A stretch of 11,449 bases of DNA, taken from assembly GCA_005883775.1 (NCBI GenBank), contig VBEU01000089.1, positions 1 to 11,449 of the forward strand. Reading direction: 5' to 3'. The position numbers were made by a program, and so were the translations under genes. The notes beneath the pieces are model-generated. The model had not been told where the DNA came from. It saw nothing but the letters and a program-made list of their open reading frames with translations, and did no database searches. Source of the stretch: Chloroflexota bacterium (GTDB lineage Bacteria; Chloroflexota; Limnocylindria; P2-11E). Shown piece by piece: positions 1 to 8,059 of this stretch (position 1 is the stretch's first letter; every line of letters starts with the position of its first letter).

Positions 1-1312
1 CGCCGGGCAGGGCTCCTCCCCGATGATCTGGGATCCGCTCCCGTGGCCTCGCGAGGCGGTCGTGACGGTCAACGGACGCCCGACGCGCGTTCGGTCCGGT
101 GGGCTCGGCGTCGCGCCGGTGGTGGCGGCGACAGCGCCGCCGGTGATAGCCGACGGCGATGGCGCGATCGAGAACGGCTTCCTGCGCGTGGAGGTCGAGC
201 CAGACGGGAGCTTTGTCATCGTCGACAAGGCCACGAGCGAACGCGGCGGCCGGCAGAACCGGCTGATCTCGGAAGGCGATCGTGGCGACGAATACACCTA
301 TTCCTACGCCGGGCCCACCGTCGGCTCGGAAGGGGTCTCCGGGACCCGCGCCACATCGGTGGCTGGCGACCGCGCGACGGCGACGGTAGAGCTCGTCCTG
401 CGCTTACCGGCGCGCATTCGCGACGACCGGCTCGCCAGGTCACCCGAGCTCGTGGACTGCCCCGTCAAGGTCGAGATCTCGCTCGACGCGGGAGAGCGAC
501 GGGTCGACGTCACGCTCGAGGTCGACAACCGCGCCAGCGATCATCGCCTGCGCGTTCTGTGCGAAACCGGGACCCGCGCGCTCACGCATCAGAGCGGCGC
601 GGCGTTCGCCCTACTCGAGCGGTCGAACCGCTTCGAGGTGCGCAAGCGGTGGATCGAGCCGCCGACGTCGGAGGCGTGTCTGCACGACTTCGTCGCGGTT
701 AAGGGTGCGACCAAGGGACTCGCGGTCGGAGTCGACGGACTGCGCGAGTATTCCGTGCTCCACGATGGCGGCACGATCGCGATCACGTTGCTCCGCGCAG
801 TCGGGTTCCTCTCGCGGGGCGACCTTCCGGAACGCCGAGGACACGCCGGGCCCGAGCTCGCGACGCCGTCGGCGCAGTGCATCGGTACTCGCTCCTATCG
901 CTATGCGGCCGTGCCGCTGGACGACCGGACCGATGTCACCCGCGCCGCGCGGACGATCCAAGAGTGGTTGTCGACTCCTCTCGTTGTCCTGGGTGATGGC
1001 CGTCCACGCAAGGCGATCGCATTCGTGGATCCCGTGACGCCGCTCGTGATGACCGCGCTGCGGGCCGGGCCCGATGGGACCCTCGTCCTGCGGATCGCGA
1101 ACCCGCAGCGTGAGAAGGCGTCCGGCGCGATCCGCTTCGACCGCCCGATCCGCGCTTCGCGCCCGGTCGATCTGCGTGAGGGTGACGTCGGTCTCGGCAA
1201 CACCGGACTCGACGTGATCCGGACGGCGGCACCGCTCGACGTCGATGGCGATGTCGCGCGGGCACATCTGGCGGGGTACGAGATCGGTACCTGGGTCGTG
1301 CAGCTGGCCTGA
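1..1312 (+). CDS. GH38 alpha-mannosidase-type glycoside hydrolase, C-terminal part (5' truncated by window edge)
   Basis: The reading frame is open from base 2 to the TGA at 1310-1312, so the gene starts upstream. The visible part corresponds to the C-terminal beta-sandwich half of glycoside hydrolase family 38 enzymes, which remove alpha-linked mannose from glycans. Supporting stretches are the entry segment WDPLPWPREAVV (families usually show FNPLPWxR), the start of the GH38C domain with LRVEVEPDGSFVIVDKAT, then EGDRGDEYTYS, and the late FVAVKGATKGLAVGVDGLREY and LLRAVGFLSRGDL strings. The extreme C-terminus has the usual small beta domain (VLRIANPQREKASGAIRF). The catalytic (beta/alpha)7 domain with the nucleophile Asp lies outside the window, so activity cannot be judged. 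An ATG at 23 is internal and should not be taken as the start. The gene ends just before a palindrome array. The family call is solid; the exact linkage specificity is unknown. Confidence 0.85.
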   Translation, partial: AGQGSSPMIWDPLPWPREAVVTVNGRPTRVRSGGLGVAPVVAATAPPVIADGDGAIENGFLRVEVEPDGSFVIVDKATSERGGRQNRLISEGDRGDEYTYSYAGPTVGSEGVSGTRATSVAGDRATATVELVLRLPARIRDDRLARSPELVDCPVKVEISLDAGERRVDVTLEVDNRASDHRLRVLCETGTRALTHQSGAAFALLERSNRFEVRKRWIEPPTSEACLHDFVAVKGATKGLAVGVDGLREYSVLHDGGTIAITLLRAVGFLSRGDLPERRGHAGPELATPSAQCIGTRSYRYAAVPLDDRTDVTRAARTIQEWLSTPLVVLGDGRPRKAIAFVDPVTPLVMTALRAGPDGTLVLRIANPQREKASGAIRFDRPIRASRPVDLREGDVGLGNTGLDVIRTAAPLDVDGDVARAHLAGYEIGTWVVQLA

Positions 1313-1318
1313 GAGGCC

Positions 1319-1936
1319 GTGCGCACGAATGTGCGACGACCCGCGCACGAATGTGCGACGGCTTCGCACGAATTGAGGACAGACACGCGCGCGTTCGCCG
1401 ACTACGTTTCACGTGCGCGAAAGACGGGGGCCACGGTTCTCTTCGTAGTTGCCGCGATGGCGGTGCTCAGTCTCTCCTCGAGCGCCGAGGGCGGCCCGCC
1501 CTATCGCCGCACGACGCCGCGCGGATCGTTCGGGGCGGATGGCCCCGAGCTCCTCGTCGGAGTGCCCGGCGGCCGCGCGTGGGGGATCGAGAGCGCGCTC
1601 CTCCCGGTCCCGGCAGAGCGCACGGGATTCCGGGCGACGATCGAGGTCAGAGACCCCGAGGTGCGCGAAGCGTTTGTCCGGGTGGCCTGGTACGACCGCG
1701 CGACCGGACGGCCTCGCCAGTTCGCCCTGACCGATGCCACCTTCGTCCATGCGGGCGAAACCACGTCGGTCGTGGTCGCCCTCGATCCGCCGGCCGGCGC
1801 CATCGCGTACCGGCTCCGTGTGCTGGCGCGTCTTCGCTCGCCCGCGGCGCTTTCGGCGTCCGACGCTGTGAGGGTCGCGTTGTCATCGCCTTTTTCCTGG
1901 CTGGCGGGCTTTCCGCCCATACGGCTGCTGCCGTAA
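1319..1936 (+). CDS. Hypothetical exported or membrane-anchored protein
   Basis: I do not recognise this family. From the GTG at 1319 it would be 205 residues. A basic stretch (SRARK, about residues 31-35) is followed by a hydrophobic segment (about 38-53, TGATVLFVVAAMAVLSL) and a plausible signal-peptidase site after SSSA (residue 56). The protein is therefore probably secreted or anchored by one N-terminal helix. The remaining 150 residues alternate short hydrophobic and polar stretches (FRATIEVRDPEVREAFVRVAWYD, then TTSVVVALDPPAGAIAYRLRVLARL), as expected for a small beta-sandwich domain; this is inference. The start is doubtful: beginning at 1319 would place the palindrome array inside the coding sequence and give an unusually long region before the signal. 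In-frame alternatives are GTG 1331, TTG 1373 (187 residues, more natural signal peptide) and ATG 1457. No good ribosome binding site decides it. It sits 6 bases after the GH38 stop. Confidence 0.5.
   Translation: MRTNVRRPAHECATASHELRTDTRAFADYVSRARKTGATVLFVVAAMAVLSLSSSAEGGPPYRRTTPRGSFGADGPELLVGVPGGRAWGIESALLPVPAERTGFRATIEVRDPEVREAFVRVAWYDRATGRPRQFALTDATFVHAGETTSVVVALDPPAGAIAYRLRVLARLRSPAALSASDAVRVALSSPFSWLAGFPPIRLLP
1321..1377. promoter_or_regulatory. Phased palindrome array, putative operator
   Basis: Two exact copies of an 18-base repeat, GCGCACGAATGTGCGACG, lie at 1321-1338 and 1343-1360. Each contains the perfect dyad CGCAC-GAAT-GTGCG (1322-1335 and 1344-1357). A third copy keeps only the left half, CGCACGAAT (1365-1373). 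Centre-to-centre distances are 22 and about 21 bases, close to two helical turns, which suits a dimeric repressor or activator binding cooperatively on one face. The spacing is not a constant multiple of three, so the copies encode different peptides in the overlapping reading frame; this argues for DNA-level rather than protein-level constraint. The 5-4-5 geometry resembles the Gram-positive LexA box (CGAAC-N4-GTTCG) but the third base of each arm differs, so the cognate regulator is unknown. Confidence 0.55.
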
Positions 1937-2017
1937 CGGCGTCTATTCGGGCGCCGGGCCGAGCGTGCTGACAGGCGACGTGCCCGCTTCGCGGCGCTGG
2001 GACATACTTGGGGCGAG

Positions 2018-3099
<1,082 letters not shown>

Positions 3100-3103
<4 letters not shown>

Positions 3104-4860
3104 CCCTTCGCGGGTCCACGAGCGACTTTCCGCTCGAGTCGGTCATAGGGCTCCTCGCGGGCACATCAAAGACTGGGGAGCTGCAGGTACGCGGCGACGG
3201 GAAAGTCGGCGCGCTCGGCTTCGCGGGTGGACGCCTCGTCGCAGCGGTCATGGACGGCGAGGGCGGCGAGAATGCGCTCGGCGCGATCTTCGCGATCTCT
3301 CAAGCCGACTTCGAGTTCACGCCGTGGGAGTCCGCACCCGAAGCAAATCTCGAGGGCGGCGACCTCGTCTCCCTGCTGAAGCGCGCCGCCGAGGCGCGCG
3401 ATCGGATCTCGAACATCCGCGCGTCGATACCCGACGACCGCATGCGCTTCCGTCTCTCGGAGAAGGCCGCCGACCAGGGCGCGGTCACCTTCACGCCGGA
3501 GCGCTGGCGCGCGCTCCTCGCTGTGAACGGGGAGCGCGACGTGGCCGCGGTCGCTGAGCAGCTTCGCCTCGGGAAAATGCAGACACTCACCCTTCTTTCG
3601 GGCCTCGTGAAGGACGGCGTGATCGAAGGATTGCCCCCGGCCGAGAACCGGTCGGCTGCGACCGAGCGACCGGCTCCGTTTGCCGCTCCCGAGGCTGCGC
3701 CGCCGCCCGAGCCCAAGCCGGCGCAGCCAGCGGAGGCCTCCTCGCCGTATCCCGAGGCGCCGCGACCGACCCCGGACTGGTCGAGCACTCCGTCCCGGCA
3801 GGCCCCGGAACCCGCGATGGAGGAGCGAGCGCAGCCCGATCACGAGTGGAAGACGAGCAGCCCGGATTGGGCGGCCCCGGCGGAGGCAGCCGCCGCGCCG
3901 GGATCAACTCCCCCGCCACCGGAGATCCGAGAAGATCTGCAGAGCGAGATCGCGCAACGCATGGGCGGGTTCGGCCCCGTGCCGGAGCCACCAGCCCCTG
4001 GGGTCGAAGTACCCCCCGCGGTCGACGATCGGCTGTCATCGCTCTCAGGCCTGTTCGCGCCAGGGCCCGCGGCGAACGCGCCACAGCCGCAGGCTCCCGC
4101 GCCCGCGGCAAAGCCGCCGCCGGGCGAGCCAAAGGACTGGTGGCGTGCCCCGGGTGGAGGTAGGCCCGCCGAATCGTGGACCACCCCGCCTCCGGCCTCG
4201 ACCGAGACACCCGCGAACGCGTGGGCACCCAGCGCCAAGCCGAAGGAGGCGCCCGCGAACGCCGATCCGTGGGGCGCGCCCGCTCCGGCCCCGCAGCGGG
4301 AGCCCCCGACGATGCGGGCCGTACCTTCGCGCGCGGAAGAGTGGGCGCCACCACCGCAGCAGCCCTCCGCCGGAGACGCGACCGCGGAAAAGAAGAAGAC
4401 CGGTGGATTCCTGGGTCGTTTCCGTCGCGAGGACACGCCGGCACCGATCGCGCGCATCGAGCCCGCAAGCAGAGCCACCAGTAAGACAGGAAAGCTCGCC
4501 TCGCTCTCGAACGCCCTTCTCGTGGAATACAACAGCGGTGGCTACGGCAAGGGAAAGATCGAGACGCGCCTTGCGAATCTTCTGATGCGCGTCGACGAGC
4601 AGGCCGACCCGATCGATCGGCCGTTGCCGGTCGTCGACGATCTCATCGACGCGGCTGCGCTCGAGCGCGAAGGCTTCGACGAGCAACAGGCGGTCCCGTA
4701 TCTCGCGACGCTCGTGCGACAGATCTACGAGGATGCGGAGCGCGCTTTCGGCAAGGACAAAGCGAAGAAGGGGTACAAGGCGGCGCAGCAGCAGGTGTTC
4801 GGGGCAGACGCGAACGCGCTGCAGTCGCCGGAGCTCGCCGGCAAGCTCCCCAAGGTCTGA
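3100..4860 (+). CDS. DUF4388 (PATAN) domain protein with proline-rich linker
   Basis: The 586-residue product has three parts. Residues 1 to about 100 match the DUF4388/PATAN pattern: LRGSTSDFPLESVIGLLAGTS, then TGELQV, LGFAGGRLVAA and GENALGAIF, followed by an FEFTP-type strand. Residues about 140-180 (FTPERWRALLAVNGERDVAAVAEQLRLGK and so on) look like the winged-helix module often following DUF4388. Residues about 185-445 are low complexity, rich in Pro, Ala and Glu with scattered Trp (DWW, EEWAPP). A basic patch (EKKKTGGFLGRFRRE) leads to a helical C-terminal domain (about 466-586) that I do not recognise. DUF4388 proteins are linked to signalling, gliding motility and gene regulation in Chloroflexota, cyanobacteria, Deinococcus and myxobacteria; the biochemical role is unknown. 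GTG 3100 overlaps the ATPase stop as GTGA, and the stop overlaps the next gene as CTGA, so all three are probably translationally coupled. No membrane segment is evident. Confidence 0.8.
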
Positions 4861-5792
4861 GCCTCTATCTGGGCATCGATCTCGGTGCCTCGAACATCCG
4901 GAGTGTTATCGCCCGCGACGAGCAGCCGATCCCGCGCATCGTCACTCGTGACGAGCGGCCGACCCCGCGGACCGGCGCGGAGGACGTCATGGCCGCGATC
5001 GCGGAGAGCTCTCGGGCCGCGCTCGCCGCGATGGGGACAACCCCTCGCGAGCTCGCCGGCGCAGCGTGCTCGGCTCCCGGTCCGCTCAACCATCTCTCCG
5101 GGATCGTCTACGACGCCCCGAACATAAATGGCTTCGCCGACGTGCACCTGGCGGCGGGCCTCGCGAAAGCGCTCGGCATCGATTCGGTCTTCGTGGATCG
5201 CGACACGGTGATGGCCGCGATCGGCGAAGGAGTGGCGGGCGCCGCGAAGGGCGTGCGTGATTTCGTCTACGTGACCATATCCACAGGGATCGGCGGCGCG
5301 CTCGTGAGCGGCGGCCGAATGCTTCGCGGCGTCGGCAACATCGCCGGCGAGATCGGCCACTGGCCCGTCGCGCTCGAGGGACCGCGCTGCGGCTGTGGCA
5401 GCTACGGCTGCGTCGAGTCGCTCGCCGCCGGACGATTTCTCGCGGAGGCGTATGGCGTCGACGATGCCGCGCGCGTCTACGCCGCGGCCGCGTCGGGCGA
5501 TGCGCGCGCCGTCGCGATCCTCGCGCGCGCCGAAGCAGCGCTCGGAAACCTCGCGATCACGCTCGTGAATGGCCTGAATCCGTCGCTCATCGTCATCGGC
5601 GGATCGATCGCCGAGCACGAGCCCGCGCACACGCTCGAACCGATGCGCCGCGCGATCGATACACGAGCGTTCCGCGTTGCCGCGGACGCGGTACGGCTCG
5701 TGCCGCCCGGCCTCGGACGCGACGTCGGCATGCTGGGTGCGGTGATCAGCGCTCGCGAACGGCTCGCGGGCCGAGGCGAATGGTTCCTCTAA
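4857..5792 (+). CDS. ROK-family sugar kinase (probable glucokinase), CTG start
   Basis: ROK kinases phosphorylate glucose or related hexoses (for example N-acetylmannosamine) with ATP in the cytoplasm. The protein of 311 residues has the phosphate-1 loop YLGIDLGASNIRS (4-16), a sugar-binding stretch PGPLNHLSGIVYDAPNINGF, the putative catalytic Asp116 in VDRDTVMAAIGEG, the phosphate-2 loop ISTGIGGALV, and the ROK zinc signature: EIGH (Glu165, His168) with CGCGSYGC (Cys178, 180, 185) and Glu187. VNGLNPSLIVIGGSIAEHE completes the fold. Length from CTG 4857 matches the family. The first ATG in frame is 4989; starting there would delete the ATP-binding loop, and there is no ATG, GTG or TTG in frame between 4743 and 4989. 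The CTG overlaps the preceding stop as CTGA, like the GTGA junctions elsewhere here, which supports it. In many ROK kinases the catalytic Asp sits in NDxN; here Asn is replaced by Arg and Val, so glucose specificity is unproven. Glucokinase is favoured because glycolysis genes follow. Confidence 0.85.
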   Translation: MSLYLGIDLGASNIRSVIARDEQPIPRIVTRDERPTPRTGAEDVMAAIAESSRAALAAMGTTPRELAGAACSAPGPLNHLSGIVYDAPNINGFADVHLAAGLAKALGIDSVFVDRDTVMAAIGEGVAGAAKGVRDFVYVTISTGIGGALVSGGRMLRGVGNIAGEIGHWPVALEGPRCGCGSYGCVESLAAGRFLAEAYGVDDAARVYAAAASGDARAVAILARAEAALGNLAITLVNGLNPSLIVIGGSIAEHEPAHTLEPMRRAIDTRAFRVAADAVRLVPPGLGRDVGMLGAVISARERLAGRGEWFL

Positions 5793-5820
5793 TCTTCTCG
5801 CACGGACACGCTCGATCGCT

Positions 5821-5827
5821 GGGGAGG
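5821..5827 (+). promoter_or_regulatory. Ribosome binding site of gap
   Basis: GGGGAGG ends 5 bases before ATG 5833. It is the strongest Shine-Dalgarno match among the starts of this window and fixes the gap start. The other genes mostly rely on overlap with the upstream stop. Confidence 0.7.
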
Positions 5828-5832
5828 CGTCC

Positions 5833-6861
5833 ATGAAAGCTCGTGTCGCGATCAACGGGTTCGGCCGCATCGGCCGCCAGTTCCTAAAGGCGTCGCTCGA
5901 GAGACATCCCGAGGTCGAGATCGTCGCTCTCAACGACCTCGCCGACCCGAAGATGAACGCGCACCTCTTCAAGCACGACTCGAACTACGGCAAGTACCAG
6001 GGGGACGTCTCGGCGACCGCGGACTCGCTCGTGGTCGACGGGCGCACGATCAAAGTGTTGCAGGAGCGCGATCCCTCGAAGCTTCCCTGGAAGGCACTTG
6101 ACGTGGACATCGTCGTCGAGTCGACCGGTTTCTTCACCGACGCGACGAAGGCAAAGGCGCACATCGACGCCGGCGCGAAATACGTGATCATCTCGGCCCC
6201 AGCGAAGAACGAGGACAAGACGATCGTGCTCGGCGTGAACGAGAAGGAGTTCGATCCGGAGAAGCACCACATCATCTCGAACGCTTCCTGCACGACGAAC
6301 GGGTTGGCGCCGGTCGCGAAGGTGCTGAACGACGAGTTCGGTATCGAGAAGGGCTTTCTGACGACGATCCATTCCAAGACCCTCAGCCAGCGGCTGCTGG
6401 ACACCGTCGCGAACGATCCGCGCGACGCGCGCGCCGCATCGGAGAACATCGTTCCCGCCGAGACCGGTGCCGCACGCGCCGTTGCACTCGTCATCCCCGA
6501 GCTCAAGGGCCGGTTCACCGGCATGGCCTTCCGCGTTCCGACCCCGACGGTGTCGGTGGTCGACTTCACGGCGACCCTCAAACGAGAGGTCACCAAGGAC
6601 GAGGTCAATGCCGCATTCAAGCGAGCGTCCGAGGGATCCCTCAAGGGGATCATGGATTACACCGAGGAGCCTCTCGTATCCAGCGATCTCAAGGGCGACG
6701 CGCGTTCAACGATCGTGAGCGCGATCGACACGATCGTCCTCGGCAACATGGTGAAGATCATCTCGTGGTACGACAACGAGTGGGGTTACGCGTGTCGCCT
6801 TGCCGACATTACCGAGTTCGTCGCCTCGAAGATGCGCGTACCGGTGGCCGCTGGCCGCTAA
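5833..6861 (+). CDS. gap: Type I glyceraldehyde-3-phosphate dehydrogenase
   Basis: The 342-residue enzyme oxidises glyceraldehyde 3-phosphate with NAD and phosphate to 1,3-bisphosphoglycerate in the cytoplasm. The N-terminal Rossmann motif INGFGRIGR (7-15) and Asp35 in ALNDL, which usually means NAD preference, are present. ESTGFFT, the active-site SNASCTTN with nucleophile Cys153, the partner His180, GMAFRVPTPTVSVVDF and WYDNEWGYACRL are all there, and the length is normal. Two spots are unusual: the position after SCTTN is Gly157 where Cys is common, and the stretch after the catalytic His reads HSKTLSQ rather than the common HSYTNDQ; ENIVPAETGAARAV also departs slightly from the usual PTSTGAAKAV. 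These could be lineage traits or could change kinetics. The gene lies 40 bases after the ROK kinase stop and overlaps the start of the pgk frame. Confidence 0.96.
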   Translation: MKARVAINGFGRIGRQFLKASLERHPEVEIVALNDLADPKMNAHLFKHDSNYGKYQGDVSATADSLVVDGRTIKVLQERDPSKLPWKALDVDIVVESTGFFTDATKAKAHIDAGAKYVIISAPAKNEDKTIVLGVNEKEFDPEKHHIISNASCTTNGLAPVAKVLNDEFGIEKGFLTTIHSKTLSQRLLDTVANDPRDARAASENIVPAETGAARAVALVIPELKGRFTGMAFRVPTPTVSVVDFTATLKREVTKDEVNAAFKRASEGSLKGIMDYTEEPLVSSDLKGDARSTIVSAIDTIVLGNMVKIISWYDNEWGYACRLADITEFVASKMRVPVAAGR

Positions 6862-8059
6862 CGCGGCGGCGCTCTTTCACAAGCGGACGATCCGGGACGC
6901 CGACGTCCGCGGAAAGCGCGCCCTCGTGCGCGTCGACTTCAATGTGCCGCTCGAGGAAGGCAAGGTCGCGGACGACACGCGGATTCGTGCCGCGCTCCCA
7001 ACTCTCAGCGCGCTCATCGAAGGCGGCGCGTCGCTGGGGCTCATCTCCCACCTGGGGCGCCCCAAAGGGACCGACGCCAAGCTCTCGCTCGCGCCCGTCG
7101 CGAAGCGCCTCGCCGAGCTCATCAAACGCGAGGTCCCGCTTCTCGACGACTCGGTGGGGCCACGCGTCGAGAAGGCTGTCCGCGCGATGGAGCCTGGCGA
7201 TGTGCTGATGCTGGAGAATGTCCGCTTCCATCCGGAGGAAGAGCGAAACGATCCGGCCTTCGCGAGGCAGCTCGCTGCGGGCTTCGACCTTTACGTGAAC
7301 GACGCGTTCGGGATCGCGCATCGCGCGCACGCGTCGACCGAAGGGGTCGCCCACCTGCTCCCGGCCTACGCGGGCCTGCTCCTTGAAAGGGAGCTCGTCG
7401 CGCTGGGCGGGATCCTCGACCGACCGGCCCATCCCTTCGTGGCGATCATCGGCGGCGCCAAGGTGAGCACGAAGATGGACGTGCTCCGCTCGCTCGTCCC
7501 GCGCGTGGACACCCTGGCGATCGGCGGCGGGATGGCGAACACCTTCCTCCTCGCGATGGGCCGTCCCATCGGGCGGTCCCTCGCCGAGCCGGAGAAGGAG
7601 ACCGAGGCACGCCTGGTCACGGACGAGGTCGAAGGGAACGGAAAAGAGCTCCTCCTCCCGGTCGACGTCATCGCGGCGCCGTCAGCCGATGCCGAGGGCG
7701 CGTCCGGTGCAGGCACATACGAGGTCGACGAGGTGCCAAGCCACCTCGCGATCGTCGACATCGGCCCGCGCACGATCGATCGGTACGCTCGCGTCATAAA
7801 GAACGCGAAGACCATCTTCTGGAACGGCCCGGTCGGCGTCTTCGAGGTGCCCGCGTTCGCGAACGGGACGCGCCGGATCGCGGAGCTCATGGCCGAAAGC
7901 GGCGCCACGACGGTCGTCGGCGGAGGCGAGTCCGTCCAGGCGGTCGAGGAAGCGGGGCTCGCCGACAAGATGACGCACGTCTCGACCGGAGGCGGCGCGT
8001 CGCTCGAGCTTATCGAAGGCAAGACCCTTCCCGGGATCGCCGCGATCCCCGACCGGTGA
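6800..8059 (+). CDS. pgk: Phosphoglycerate kinase (start uncertain)
   Basis: The enzyme transfers phosphate from 1,3-bisphosphoglycerate to ADP in lower glycolysis. Family motifs are complete: KRTIRDADVRGKRALVRVDFNVPL at the N-terminus, SHLGRPKG, LENVRFHPEEE, YVNDAFGIAHRAHAS, IIGGAKVSTKMDVL, AIGGGMANTFL, IFWNGPVGVFE, and VGGGESVQAV with STGGGASLELIEG for nucleotide binding. The problem is the start. Conserved sequence begins around 6875, yet the only ordinary start codon upstream in frame is TTG 6800, which overlaps gap by 62 bases and adds about 25 atypical residues. CTG 6851 would overlap gap by 11 bases and give a more typical N-terminus, and the next ordinary codon, GTG 6926, would cut off the conserved N-terminal strand. 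I keep 6800 as the outer limit. TGA 8057-8059 overlaps the eno GTG by 4 bases. Identity is certain; the start is not. Confidence 0.93.
   Translation: MPTLPSSSPRRCAYRWPLAANAAALFHKRTIRDADVRGKRALVRVDFNVPLEEGKVADDTRIRAALPTLSALIEGGASLGLISHLGRPKGTDAKLSLAPVAKRLAELIKREVPLLDDSVGPRVEKAVRAMEPGDVLMLENVRFHPEEERNDPAFARQLAAGFDLYVNDAFGIAHRAHASTEGVAHLLPAYAGLLLERELVALGGILDRPAHPFVAIIGGAKVSTKMDVLRSLVPRVDTLAIGGGMANTFLLAMGRPIGRSLAEPEKETEARLVTDEVEGNGKELLLPVDVIAAPSADAEGASGAGTYEVDEVPSHLAIVDIGPRTIDRYARVIKNAKTIFWNGPVGVFEVPAFANGTRRIAELMAESGATTVVGGGESVQAVEEAGLADKMTHVSTGGGASLELIEGKTLPGIAAIPDR

Noticed and set aside
1321..1377. CRISPR-like repeat
   Set aside because: Repeat units are 18 bases with only 4-base gaps, far too short for spacers, and the third copy is partial.
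1930..1940. GCCG-TAA-CGGC hairpin at the end of the small exported-protein gene as a terminator
   Set aside because: The stem is only 4 base pairs and no T-run follows, so an intrinsic terminator is not supported.
5790..5795. TAATCT as a promoter -10 for gap
   Set aside because: It overlaps the ROK stop codon and no -35-like hexamer sits at a workable distance; the gap gene has a good ribosome binding site, so transcription from upstream is enough to explain its expression.
4725..5972. 415-codon open frame on the - strand over the ROK kinase
   Set aside because: It is antisense to a kinase with full ROK motifs; its composition is Arg/Ala/Asp-rich shadow sequence.
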